Positions 1-7,620 of a stretch of DNA of 64,000 nt are shown here, piece after piece. The notes under the pieces were generated by a model, which ran no database searches, was not told the DNA's origin, and saw only the letters and a program-made list of their open reading frames with translations. This DNA is from CBDAQR01 sp965199055. GTDB lineage: Bacteria; Pseudomonadota; Gammaproteobacteria; Pseudomonadales; Halieaceae. The stretch lies in NCBI GenBank assembly GCA_965199055.1, contig CBDAQR010000004.1, positions 1,240,001 through 1,304,000 on the forward strand, written 5' to 3'. Each line of letters starts with the position of its first letter. Position 1 is the stretch's first letter. A program made the position numbers and the translations under genes.

Positions 1-931
1 TGAGTTACCCCAATCAGCATCAGATTCTCAAGGCGTTGATGAACCAGGAACTGATCGTAGCGCATGAGTTGTTCATGACACCGACTGCGATGCTGGCGGA
101 CTATGTATTGCCGGGGGATGCGTTCACTGAACGAAACCATATCGCCGACACCTGGACTGGACTACCCGGCTGGCGCTGTCGCAAAAGATGGTTGAGCCTC
201 CGCAGGAGTCGAGTAGCACCTTTCAGTTCTGGCGCGATCTGGCGCTGCGCTTTGGCTTCGAAGAACACTTTCCCTGGGATACGCTCGAAGACATGCTGGA
301 TCACAGACTTTCACGCTCAAATCGAAGCTTTGCGGATTTCCAGGCAACGGGATTCATGGAAATGCCAACGCCGGCCTTTCGAAAGTACCGCAAGACAGGA
401 TTCGCCACGCCTTCGGGGAAGGTCGAACTCTATTCCTCTGTGCTGGACGAACTGGGCTTCGACCCCTTGCCGTATTACCGGGAGGGGCCGGCGACCAGTG
501 ACGACTACCCCTACCTTGTATTTACGGGTGTGCGTGAGGACCCTTTCTTTCAGACGGGACAACGCAATATCAAGGAACTACGCGAACGCTGTCCTATTCC
601 CAAAGTGTTTATCCATCCGCAAGATGCTGAACGAGAGGGACTCATCGACGAAGAGTGGATATGCCTGCAGACAGCGCATGGTGAAGTTAAGGCGCAGCTC
701 GCTGTGCAGGACTCGATGAAGCCTGGGCATTTACGCGTGCCCCACGGCTGGTGGTATCCCGAGATGCGCGGCAAAGAAGAGCTCGCAGGGGCGTTTCTTT
801 CCAGTGATGCAGTGTTGTGCTCGGATGAGGATGAATTTCTCGATTACGAGCAGGGTATTCCGCATTTCAAGGGTTTTCCTGGGCGAGTGGTTCGGGCAGA
901 GAAACCGGAAACTCTCGAGGTGGCAGTATGA
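1..931 (+). pseudogene. molybdopterin oxidoreductase, C-terminal part, frameshifted (5' truncated by window)
   Basis: This is the C-terminal third of a DMSO-reductase-family molybdenum enzyme that normally carries bis-MGD and oxidises or reduces a small substrate. The first part reads in the frame of position 3 (SYPNQHQ, then YVLPGDAFTERNHIADTW). The rest reads in the frame of position 188, including the molydopterin dinucleotide binding domain (FTGVREDPFFQTGQRN, PHGWWYPEMRG). The frames meet at about 153-158, where the DNA reads TGGACTGG. One extra G there (TGG GAC TGG) would join ADTW directly to DWTTRLALSQKMVEPP. No slippery heptamer is seen, so this is a deletion or a sequencing error. 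The substrate cannot be told from this fragment. The stop overlaps the next small ORF as ATGA. Confidence 0.8.
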
Positions 932-1098
932 CCCAGCGCAGTGAGTTCAAACATCGAGTGGCCGAGTTTAAGGTGATCGCCCAGACTTGGATGGCAAACC
1001 GCTTATTCTCCTTCAAGCAGACGGGCTTGGATGGATTTTTGAAGCGACGTGTGTTGTCGCAGCCCAAGGAGAGTACGTCGGCGACGTCTTCCCACTGA
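928..1098 (+). CDS. small hypothetical protein, 56 aa, coupled to the molybdenum enzyme
   Basis: The ATG at 928 overlaps the TGA of the oxidoreductase (ATGA) and has a GAGG-type ribosome site 7 nt upstream, so translational coupling is likely. The product begins MTQRSEFKHRVAEFK, is rich in Lys, Arg and Ser, and has no membrane segment or motif I recognise. It could be an accessory peptide of the molybdenum enzyme or a decayed 3' gene. The stop lies in the first copy of an 18-bp repeat. Confidence 0.4.
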   Translation: MTQRSEFKHRVAEFKVIAQTWMANRLFSFKQTGLDGFLKRRVLSQPKESTSATSSH

Positions 1099-1140
1099 GG
1101 GCTCTTCATCCGCTGAGGGCTCCTTACCCGCTGAGGGCTC
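1095..1140. repeat. three direct copies of CTGAGGGCTC at 18-bp period
   Basis: The decamer CTGAGGGCTC occurs at 1095-1104, 1113-1122 and 1131-1140. It fills the gap between the small ORF and the convergent GST gene. The intervening 8-mers (TTCATCCG, CTTACCCG) are also similar to each other. No hairpin or T-run accompanies it. The function is unknown; it may be a short tandem duplication. Confidence 0.7.
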
Positions 1141-1143
1141 TAC

Positions 1144-1818
1144 TTAGCGCTGCAGTATCTTGCGGGAAATGTCGTTGGAGAGTTTCTCAATGCCCTCTGC
1201 GTCTTCGGGGAGTACCAGCGCTTCGGGCACCTCGATGCCGCGCTGACACGCAGGCCGCTCTTCCATGGCTTTGAGCCATCGCTGCAGATGCTCCAGCCCA
1301 TCGATGGAAACGCCGGACCATGGATACAGGCGAACCCAGCACCAGTTGGCAATATCCGCTATCGAGAAATCTGGCGTCAACCACTCGTTATCCTGTAGGC
1401 GCCCGTCCAGCACCTCAAACAGCCGCCGGCTTTCATTCTGGTAGCGCGCAATGGCGGTCGGAATCTTCTCCTCCAGGGCTCGGTAGAAGACGTTGGCTTG
1501 TCCCATCATGGGTCCAACCCCGCCCATCTGAAACATGAGCCACTGGATTACCTGTGAGCGCCCGTGCTTATCTGATGGCATCAATCGACCGGTTTTTTCT
1601 GCCAGGTAGATCATAATGGCGCCCGACTCGAACACCGCGAACCCGTCTTCGACTAGCGTGGGAATGCGTCCATTGGGATTGAGTGCCATGTAGTCGGGGT
1701 GCTTCTGCTCCTGCTCAGCCAGATTGATTGGCTGGACTTGATAGTCCAGAGCCAGTTCTTCCAGCGTAACGGAGGCTTTCCAGCCGTTTGGCGTTGAAGC
1801 CGTATAGAGTTCTAACAC
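1144..1818 (-). CDS. glutathione S-transferase family protein
   Basis: A cytosolic GST of 224 aa, the usual family length. An N-terminal thioredoxin-like domain (residues 1-85: LYTASTPNGWKASVTLEE, then NPNGRIPTLV and the glutathione-contacting ESGAIMIYLAEK) precedes an all-helical C-terminal domain with FSIADIANWCWV. The pattern resembles YfcG/YghU-type GSTs, which often have disulfide reductase activity. The start is GTG, immediately after the stop of the upstream hydrolase (TAAGTG), so the two genes form one unit on the minus strand. The substrate is unknown. Confidence 0.88.
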   Translation of the reverse strand: MLELYTASTPNGWKASVTLEELALDYQVQPINLAEQEQKHPDYMALNPNGRIPTLVEDGFAVFESGAIMIYLAEKTGRLMPSDKHGRSQVIQWLMFQMGGVGPMMGQANVFYRALEEKIPTAIARYQNESRRLFEVLDGRLQDNEWLTPDFSIADIANWCWVRLYPWSGVSIDGLEHLQRWLKAMEERPACQRGIEVPEALVLPEDAEGIEKLSNDISRKILQR

Positions 1819-2724
1819 TTACTCGACCGCCCCCTGAACGTTACAGGTTTGCTCAATGTAGCGTCTGATGTTTTGCCAGGCAGCTTCGGCCTCCGGTACC
1901 CGCGCATTGATCAGGCCCTGCCAGCCCTGAATCATGCCTGGCCAGCTTTCCATCGCTACACTCACGCCGCTGCGCAGCGCATTGTTCGCTAAGAGTATGG
2001 CGCCTTCGCGCACTTTATCGAACTCTCCGATTTGCAGGTATAAAGGCGGCAGGCCGCGCAGGTCTGCATAGCACGGAGATACCCTGGGGTCATCTAGCGG
2101 GAATTGGCCTTGTATGTAGTCCTTGCCTCGATTGCGCACCCATTCAGGCGTAAGAAAGGGATCATCGCCAGGCACGGTGTCACCGGCAACGGACAGGTCG
2201 AACCAGCCGGTCAGTGAAACAAAGCAGGCAGGCAGCGCCAGGCCCTCATCACGGGCTCGAATGATGGCCCCCAGACCTAAACTGCCACCGCAAGACTCGC
2301 CTGTGATCACGATATGTGCCGGCTCGACGCCGCTCTCCAGCAAGCCGCGGTAGGCATTGAAACAATCATCGTGCGCGGCGGGGTAAGGATGCTCTGGGGC
2401 CAGTCGATAGTCCACCATGATCACGCGACAGCCGGTGTGCCTGGCGATCATTTCTCCATAAAAGTGGTAGATATCTATCGGGCTTGAGACCAGGGCGCCG
2501 CCGTGACAATGGAGAACGGTCGGATGATTTGCCGCACCATCTATCGTGTATACGCCGCAGCGAACGCCTCCAAACGTCGCTATCTCTACATGAACATCGT
2601 CGCTGACAGGGTGTCCATGAACGCTATCGAAGACATCACGAACCGCCAGGTAGTCTGCTGCGGGATCGGCGAAATCTTTGGGAATCGAGGAAATAATTGC
2701 CTCAAGTTGCGGGCTTCGCTTCAC
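1819..2724 (-). CDS. alpha/beta hydrolase, HSL-type esterase
   Basis: 301 aa with the hormone-sensitive-lipase oxyanion motif HCHGGALVSS and the nucleophile elbow GESCGGSLG. The catalytic Asp/His region lies near the C-terminus (QIGEFDKVREGA, then SWPGMIQGWQ in place of the usual His-containing HxF segment, so the catalytic His is not obvious). No signal peptide is seen, so it is probably a cytosolic carboxylesterase or lactone hydrolase. It is directly followed by the GST gene, which suggests joint handling of an electrophilic or esterified compound (inference). Confidence 0.82.
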   Translation of the reverse strand: MKRSPQLEAIISSIPKDFADPAADYLAVRDVFDSVHGHPVSDDVHVEIATFGGVRCGVYTIDGAANHPTVLHCHGGALVSSPIDIYHFYGEMIARHTGCRVIMVDYRLAPEHPYPAAHDDCFNAYRGLLESGVEPAHIVITGESCGGSLGLGAIIRARDEGLALPACFVSLTGWFDLSVAGDTVPGDDPFLTPEWVRNRGKDYIQGQFPLDDPRVSPCYADLRGLPPLYLQIGEFDKVREGAILLANNALRSGVSVAMESWPGMIQGWQGLINARVPEAEAAWQNIRRYIEQTCNVQGAVE

Positions 2725-2798
2725 GATAGATATCGCCTTTTTCGTATTCAGCTAAGCATAGCACCCGTGCTGGATGCGCGAGCAGGAGGCAGAAACGA

Positions 2799-2822
2799 AA
2801 CGGGCCTCGAATGAGGCCCGTT
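2799..2822 (-). terminator. intrinsic terminator of glnII
   Basis: A perfect 10-bp stem (AACGGGCCTC / GAGGCCCGTT) with a 4-nt loop lies 22 nt past the glutamine synthetase stop. Read on the minus strand it is followed by TCGTTTCTG, a weak T-rich tail. Confidence 0.75.
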
Positions 2823-2843
2823 CGAGAGGTTTGAAGCGGTGTC

Positions 2844-3860
2844 TTAGACGCCAGCTTCCTTGCAGGTCTTCACGATTGCCGCGGCAACCTTGTAGGGGTC
2901 TGCATTTGACGCAGGACGACGATCTTCCAGTCGACCTTTCCAGCCGTCTTCCACAGTGCCAACCGGGATACGGATAGAAGCGCCGCGGTCAGAAACGCCA
3001 TAGCTGAACTCATCGATAGCCTGGGTTTCGTGCTTGCCGGTCAGACGCTGGTGGTTGTCGGCACCGTAAACGCTGATGTGGCGCTCGATGTTCTTGCCAA
3101 ACTCGTCACAGATCTTGTTGAACACTTCTTCGTTGCCGGATTCACGCATGGCAGCGTTGGAGAAGTTGGCGTGCATGCCAGAACCGTTCCAGTCCGTGTC
3201 GCCAAGCGGCTTGGGATGCCACTCAATCGCATAGCCATATTTCTCTGCGGTGCGCTCAAGCAGGTAGCGGCCCAGCCAGATTTCGTCGCCGGAGCGCTTG
3301 GCGCCCTTGGCAAAGATCTGGAATTCCCACTGGCCTGCAGCCACTTCGGCGTTGATGCCTTCAACATTCAGGCCAGCTTCGAGGCACAGGTCCAGATGTT
3401 CTTCGATGATAGCGCGACCGAAGGCATTCTTGCCGCCAACGGAACAGTAGTAGGGGCCCTGAGGGTCGGGGAAGCCACCGGCAGGGAAGCCCGGGGGACG
3501 GTTGGTTTCGGTGTCCCACAGGAAGTATTCCTGCTCGAAGCCGAACCAGTATTCATCATCGTCGTCAGCTTCGTCGATGGTCGCGCGGCCGTTAGAGACG
3601 TGAGCGGTGCCGTCGGCGTTCAATACCTCGGTCATCACCAGGTAGGCGTTTTGACGATCGGGATCCGGGATGATGGCAACGGGCTTCAGCAGGCAGTCGG
3701 AATCGCTGCCGTCGGCCTGTTCTGTGGAGCTGCCGTCGAAGGACCACATGGGGCACTCTTCCAGGGTGCCGCCAAAGTTCTCGCGGACCATGGTCTTGCT
3801 GCGAAGGCTCTGGGTAGGGGTGTAACCGTCAAGCCAGATATATTCCAACTTACTTTTCAT
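2844..3860 (-). CDS. glnII: type II (eukaryote-like) glutamine synthetase
   Basis: 338 aa, the short GSII form (GSI is about 470 aa). It makes glutamine from glutamate, ammonia and ATP. Visible GSII signatures are the beta-grasp N-terminus (YIWLDGYTPTQSLRSKT), MWSFDGSSTEQADG, GFEQEYFLWD, NAEVAAGQWEFQIF, the ATP/ammonia region GSGMHANFS, HQRLTGKHET and SIRIPVGT. Type II enzymes are not adenylylated and are usually extra to GSI under nitrogen control. That fits the sigma-54 promoter and the two NtrC-type sites upstream. A terminator follows the gene, so it is monocistronic. Confidence 0.96.
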   Translation of the reverse strand: MKSKLEYIWLDGYTPTQSLRSKTMVRENFGGTLEECPMWSFDGSSTEQADGSDSDCLLKPVAIIPDPDRQNAYLVMTEVLNADGTAHVSNGRATIDEADDDDEYWFGFEQEYFLWDTETNRPPGFPAGGFPDPQGPYYCSVGGKNAFGRAIIEEHLDLCLEAGLNVEGINAEVAAGQWEFQIFAKGAKRSGDEIWLGRYLLERTAEKYGYAIEWHPKPLGDTDWNGSGMHANFSNAAMRESGNEEVFNKICDEFGKNIERHISVYGADNHQRLTGKHETQAIDEFSYGVSDRGASIRIPVGTVEDGWKGRLEDRRPASNADPYKVAAAIVKTCKEAGV

Positions 3861-3937
3861 CTTGCAATTCTCATCCTATAGGGGGTTGATAATGGGAGAG
3901 CCACCCTCTGGTAGCCAACCTCTAGCGCCTGTATACC

Positions 3938-3953
3938 TGCAAAACTCAGGCCA
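3938..3953 (-). promoter_or_regulatory. sigma-54 promoter of glnII
   Basis: Read on the minus strand the site is TGGCCTGAGTTTTGCA. It has GG at -24 and GC at -12 in the exact 10-nt spacing of the sigma-54 consensus (TGGCAC-N5-TTGCA type). It lies about 80 nt before the glnII ATG and downstream of two NtrC-type sites. Confidence 0.8.
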
Positions 3954-4061
3954 ACTCTGCTTGCAACTGCGCGGTAAGCCCAAAACGCCCATATTCTGGG
4001 CATCTGCAGCACCATGTTACCAGTATCAGGCTAAATTCCGCTCTTTTGAGGTGCATTGAGC

Positions 4062-4107
4062 GGTCAATATTGGTGCAATGCACCTAAAAAGCGCACTATA
4101 GTGGTGC
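4062..4107 (-). promoter_or_regulatory. two NtrC-type enhancer sites upstream of glnII
   Basis: At 4093-4107 the sequence is GCACTATAGTGGTGC, a full match to the NtrC consensus GCAC-N5-TGGTGC. At 4062-4076 the sequence GGTCAATATTGGTGC keeps one perfect half-site. The site centres are 31 bp apart, about three helical turns, as for cooperative NtrC dimers. They are 120-165 bp upstream of the sigma-54 promoter. This is sequence match only; NtrC itself is outside the window. Confidence 0.75.
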
Positions 4108-4130
4108 AAATTCAATCGCCGCAAGGTGCC

Positions 4131-4919
4131 TCAAAGTCCTGAACTGGCCTCAATCACGATAACCGTAATGTTGTCGGGGCCGCCGCGTTCCATGGCCAGG
4201 TTGACTAATGCTTCGCAGGCCTCCTGTGGAGATCCCTGGCTCAGCACGCTTTGCAGGTCTTCTGGCTCCAAGGGATTATACAGACCGTCGCTGCAGATCA
4301 TATAGCGATCGCCCGATTGCGCCTCAGAAAAGCCCAGATCCAGTTGTACCTGCTCGCGAATGCCTATCGCTTGTGTGAGGACATGGGCCTGGTGGTGCGA
4401 TTCGGCTTCCTCCGCGCTGATCTCTCCGCGGGCAAGCTTTTGTTGGGCCACAGTGTGATCTTGTGTCAGTTGCTCCAGCTGACTATCGCGCATGCGATAG
4501 ATGCGGCTGTCGCCCGACCACAGGAAAAAGCAGTGGTTACCGTGGGCAAGCATTGTGGCCACGGTGGTACCCGGCTGTTTGTTGCGAAACGCATTGCGAC
4601 ATTGCTCATTGGCGGCCTGCAGTCTGTCTTCCAGGTCCTTTAGATTAATCAGCAGCGAGCCGTGATGCGGAAAGGCGCGCAATTGTCTGACCACTGCGCC
4701 GCTGGCGTAGTCACCTCTGCTGTGTCCGCCCATACCGTCAGCGACAACCCAGAGGCGCTGGTCAGGAGAGTCCAGGAAGGCGTCCTCGTTAATGTGGTGC
4801 ACGCGCCCGACATCAGTGCGGCTGGTGCTATGCCAGGTGATGCCGCTCGCTGCCCCAAGTTCGTTGGCTTCAAACTGGTCTGCTATGGCGGCAATGTCTT
4901 GTAGCGAGACGTCTGACAT
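4131..4919 (-). CDS. PP2C-family Ser/Thr protein phosphatase
   Basis: 262 aa, a single PPM/PP2C catalytic domain. The metal-binding acidic motifs are present: NED at 44-46, DGMGG at 61-65, CSDGLYN near 205 and GGPDNITVIV near 247. It dephosphorylates Ser/Thr using Mg2+ or Mn2+. There is no membrane or sensor domain, so it is cytosolic. The ATG follows the stop of the kinase gene after 2 nt, so the two are one operon and this phosphatase probably reverses that kinase's action. Confidence 0.93.
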   Translation of the reverse strand: MSDVSLQDIAAIADQFEANELGAASGITWHSTSRTDVGRVHHINEDAFLDSPDQRLWVVADGMGGHSRGDYASGAVVRQLRAFPHHGSLLINLKDLEDRLQAANEQCRNAFRNKQPGTTVATMLAHGNHCFFLWSGDSRIYRMRDSQLEQLTQDHTVAQQKLARGEISAEEAESHHQAHVLTQAIGIREQVQLDLGFSEAQSGDRYMICSDGLYNPLEPEDLQSVLSQGSPQEACEALVNLAMERGGPDNITVIVIEASSGL

Positions 4920-4921
4920 GC

Positions 4922-5869
4922 TTAGTGATTCAACCAGTCTTCGCGCAGTGTACGCACTAGTGCGTCAGCAGAATTCGGTCGTGCGGCCGGGTCTTTTTGC
5001 AGGCACTGCATGGTGAGCTCTGCCAGCACATCGGGAATAGTGTGCTTCGCGACTGAGCGAGGGTCGGGTGGCATGTCTGTGCGTATCTCATTCAAGAGTT
5101 CCTGCACGATTTCGCCCTGAAAAGGAGTCGTACCGGCGAGAATCTCATAGAGCAGGGCACCGAGACTGTAGATATCAGATTGAAATGATATGTCTGGGTC
5201 TCGATCAATCTGCTCAGGCGACATGTACATAACCGTGCCCTGCAACTTGGCTTCACCCGTCATGCCCGGCTCGCTCTCAACTTGCTCGTCGCCCTCGTCG
5301 TCTGCCGGCAGCGCCTCCTTTGACCATACCTTGGCTAGCCCCCAATCCAGCAGCAATACCTCGCCGTAGGGGCCAATCAAAATATTGTCAGGCTTGATAT
5401 CGCGATGCAGCACGCCTTTGGAATGCGCGTAGGCGAGTGCTTGTCCCACTTGTTCGATCACTTCCATCAATTGAGTCAGGTCGTAGCGCTCGCGATACTC
5501 CAGCACCTCACGCAGCGTGTAGCCGTGCACCAGTTTCATGGTGAAGTAGTAGTTGCCTTTGTTGTCGCGACCCAGTTCATAGGTAGGCATGGTGTTAGGG
5601 TGCTGCAGGCCGGCGGAGATGCGCGCTTCGCGAACCAGGCGTTGGTTTTCTATGGGGTCGTCCTGAAACTCCGGGCGCAGGGTTTTGTAGCAAACGGTTC
5701 TGCGCAGGTGCAGATCGCGGCAGGATTTGATCAGTGACTTGCCGCCTTTGGCAATGGTGGAGAAGTAGGCATAACGCGTATTTGGGTTAAGCGTCTGCGG
5801 CAGTGGGGCGTCGGTCTCCTCGGCAAACAGCGTGCCATCGGCTTCTTTCGACTGCCTGAATTCGGACAT
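4922..5869 (-). CDS. Ser/Thr protein kinase (Hanks type)
   Basis: 315 aa, kinase domain with no transmembrane or PASTA part. The loop IAKGGKSL is an atypical glycine-rich loop, VCYKTLR holds the ATP-binding Lys, HRDIKPDN (about 153-160) is the catalytic loop, and MSPEQ stands for APE. The Mg-binding DFG is DWG (LLLDWGLAK, about 174-176), seen in some PknB relatives. An acidic insert follows it. Targets are unknown. It is co-transcribed with the PP2C gene, a reversible phosphorylation module. CGGAG precedes the chosen ATG. Confidence 0.92.
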   Translation of the reverse strand: MSEFRQSKEADGTLFAEETDAPLPQTLNPNTRYAYFSTIAKGGKSLIKSCRDLHLRRTVCYKTLRPEFQDDPIENQRLVREARISAGLQHPNTMPTYELGRDNKGNYYFTMKLVHGYTLREVLEYRERYDLTQLMEVIEQVGQALAYAHSKGVLHRDIKPDNILIGPYGEVLLLDWGLAKVWSKEALPADDEGDEQVESEPGMTGEAKLQGTVMYMSPEQIDRDPDISFQSDIYSLGALLYEILAGTTPFQGEIVQELLNEIRTDMPPDPRSVAKHTIPDVLAELTMQCLQKDPAARPNSADALVRTLREDWLNH

Positions 5870-5975
5870 CAGTGGCTCCGGTTAAAGCGTTAACTCGTTG
5901 ATGACATGGTAAGTCGCTGAGTTGCAGTAAATCCAGCTATGGGCGCTAGTTCTTTTGTTCATTGCTTGAGCAGAA

Positions 5976-6401
5976 TCAATCGGTTTGCAGCCACTCAATG
6001 GTGTTGCCATCGGGGTCCTGCGTGTAGAGCGCTTTAACCTGGCCGAAATCGATTGGCTCCGAATTGCAGTGCACGCCCAGGTTTATCAACTTTGCGTAAT
6101 CGGCGCTAATGTCATCCGTTGTAACGGCAATGTGTGCAAAGCCGATGCGGTTTATGGCGGGGAGGGACTCGGTCTCGTCTTTGGGGGCGGCAAACTCGAT
6201 CAACTCAAGTTGCAGATGATCGTTGCCGATCAGCATTGCGCGACTCGACACGTTCTCGAGGGCTAGCAGTTGGTCCCGTTTCGGATAAGGCTCTGAGAAT
6301 CCATAATCCGTCAACACGGTCATTCCAAAGACTTTCGTATAAAACGCCAGGCTCTGATCCAAATTTGAGCAGACAATGGCGATGTGGTGTAACGCGGGCA
6401 T
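5976..6401 (-). CDS. VOC-family (glyoxalase/dioxygenase fold) protein
   Basis: 141 aa, a single vicinal-oxygen-chelate module pair. The N-terminus is LHHIAIVCSNLDQSLAFYTKVFGM and metal-ligand candidates are H6, E near QLELIEF, H in FAHIAVTT and E in GNTIEWLQ. It resembles lactoylglutathione-lyase-like proteins (YaeR/GloA2 type). The substrate is unknown. It stands alone, divergent from the zinc island. Confidence 0.85.
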   Translation of the reverse strand: MPALHHIAIVCSNLDQSLAFYTKVFGMTVLTDYGFSEPYPKRDQLLALENVSSRAMLIGNDHLQLELIEFAAPKDETESLPAINRIGFAHIAVTTDDISADYAKLINLGVHCNSEPIDFGQVKALYTQDPDGNTIEWLQTD

Positions 6402-6448
6402 GACTTGAGGTTAGCACGGTGCGGGGGTAACGGCCTGTTCATAGCGTA

Positions 6449-6465
6449 ATGATATGTTGTATCAT
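6449..6465. promoter_or_regulatory. putative Zur box upstream of zrgA-like gene
   Basis: ATGATATGTTGTATCAT is a palindrome (ATGATA/TATCAT around TGTTG) 70 bp before the ZrgA-like start. The identical sequence in reverse complement precedes the ZnuD-like receptor, and a variant sits in the DUF3299/ABC divergent gap. Shape and AT content fit a Fur-family (Zur) site. The gene context supports zinc; binding is inferred. Confidence 0.75.
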
Positions 6466-6535
6466 AAACGCAACTTTAGCCTCTAAGAGATGCCTGTGCT
6501 ACGCTGTCGCGTCCGCATAACGGCTTGATTTTATT

Positions 6536-7168
6536 ATGATAAATGTAGGTTGCCCGAAACCGCTCACTTTAGCGGCGGGTGTGTCTCTGTGTATTGCTGC
6601 TGGTCTTTCAACTGCAGAGTCACGGCGTCATGCTGCGCATGTGCACGGCGTCGCCGAACTGACTGTCGTTCAAGAGGGTCAGGTACTTGAGATTCAGCTG
6701 ACATCGCCTGCAATGAGCATTGTTGGTTTCGAGACAAAGGCCGAGAGTAGTGCTCAGAAGGAAGCTGTTGAGGCGGCTAAAGTGAGCCTGAAGAAAGCGG
6801 ATGAGCTGTTCACTATTGAAGGGGGTGGCTGCACGCTGTCTAAAGCCAATATCGACATGTCCGGCGTAGTGGGTGACGGTGATGGGCACGATGACGATCA
6901 TCACGGGCACGATGATGATCATCACGGGCACGATGATGAGGACGCTCACCACGGACACGGCGAGAGCGAACAGGATCACGAAGATGCGCACAGTGACATT
7001 GAGGCGAATTACACTTTTAGTTGTGATGATGGCGCGGCCGAAGTGCTGACAGTAGGGCAGGGCAAGCTGCCGTTTGCCCTGGAAACCATCAACGCGATGT
7101 GGGTGTCAGATCAGGGCCAGGGCTCTACCGTCCTGTCGCAGGAGTCGCGGCGCATCAAGCTGCGCTAG
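6536..7168 (+). CDS. zrgA: ZrgA-family (DUF2796) periplasmic zinc-binding protein
   Basis: 210 aa. An N-terminal signal region (to about residue 24) is followed by the DUF2796 start RRHAAHVHGVAELTVV, a middle His/Asp/Gly-rich stretch of about 35 residues (repeats of GHDDDHH), and a C-terminal beta part (YTFSCDD, ALETINAMWVS). In Vibrio zrgABCDE and in the Pseudomonas PA4063-PA4066 operon (from memory) such proteins bind zinc in the periplasm and work with a LolCDE-like ABC unit. The same partners (DUF3299, ATPase, FtsX-like permease) lie 1-3 kb downstream. A Zur-type palindrome precedes it. Confidence 0.9.
   Translation: MINVGCPKPLTLAAGVSLCIAAGLSTAESRRHAAHVHGVAELTVVQEGQVLEIQLTSPAMSIVGFETKAESSAQKEAVEAAKVSLKKADELFTIEGGGCTLSKANIDMSGVVGDGDGHDDDHHGHDDDHHGHDDEDAHHGHGESEQDHEDAHSDIEANYTFSCDDGAAEVLTVGQGKLPFALETINAMWVSDQGQGSTVLSQESRRIKLR
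6884..6940 (+). repeat. 21-bp in-frame tandem repeat encoding GHDDDHH
   Basis: Copies at 6884-6904 and 6905-6925 plus a partial copy to 6940 encode the metal-binding GHDDDHH units of the ZrgA-like protein. Copies differ at single bases only. Confidence 0.85.
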
Positions 7169-7191
7169 CTGCGCGCCGGAGTTTTTAGGGT

Positions 7192-7620
7192 ATGGAAAAA
7201 ATGGTTAGCAAGGAATCTACACTACTGCCGCTGGCAGATAAGGCTGCTGTAGGGCTCTCGCTCGTGTGCGCGGTGCATTGTCTTGCCGTGCCGCTATTGG
7301 TTGTACTGGCGCCCTCGCTGGTTGGCCAGATGTTTACAGGAGAGGCGTTTCACCAATGGATCGTGATCGTGGTGATTCCCGTCAGCGTGTATGCGCTGAC
7401 CTTGGGGTGCAAGAAGCATAAAGACAAGAGTGTCCTGGTGATTGGGATGTTTGGGCTCGCGCTGTTGTGTCTGGCCGCCGTCGGTGGACACGATTGGTTC
7501 GGCGAATTGGGTGAGCGGCTGGTCACTTTGACAGGGGCCGGAATCATTGCTTTCAGCCACGTGAAAAATTTCTCCCTCTGCAGAAAAGGCGAATCCTGTG
7601 GCTGCCCAGAAGCAGGCTGA
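7192..7620 (+). CDS. MerC-domain inner-membrane protein
   Basis: 142 aa with four predicted membrane segments. The MerC signature is ADKAAVGLSLVCAVHCLAVPLL, with Cys and His in the first helix, plus a CGC-containing C-terminal tail (SLCRKGESCGCPE). MerC proteins move mercury and possibly other soft metals across the inner membrane. Sitting 23 nt after the ZrgA-like gene and under the same palindrome, a zinc-related role is likelier here (inference). Its 3' end overlaps hisI by 23 bp. Confidence 0.85.
   Translation: MEKMVSKESTLLPLADKAAVGLSLVCAVHCLAVPLLVVLAPSLVGQMFTGEAFHQWIVIVVIPVSVYALTLGCKKHKDKSVLVIGMFGLALLCLAAVGGHDWFGELGERLVTLTGAGIIAFSHVKNFSLCRKGESCGCPEAG

Noticed and set aside
150..160. Programmed frameshift in the molybdenum enzyme
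   Set aside because: No slippery heptamer or stimulator, and the family does not use frameshifting; deletion or error is simpler.
36..719. 227-codon plus-strand ORF running past position 160
   Set aside because: Only its first 40 codons are the molybdenum enzyme; after the one-base shift it is an off-frame reading.
3030..3881. A 283-codon plus-strand ORF opposite glnII
   Set aside because: The antisense frame of a highly conserved enzyme; GC-rich codon bias opens such frames. No ribosome site or family match.
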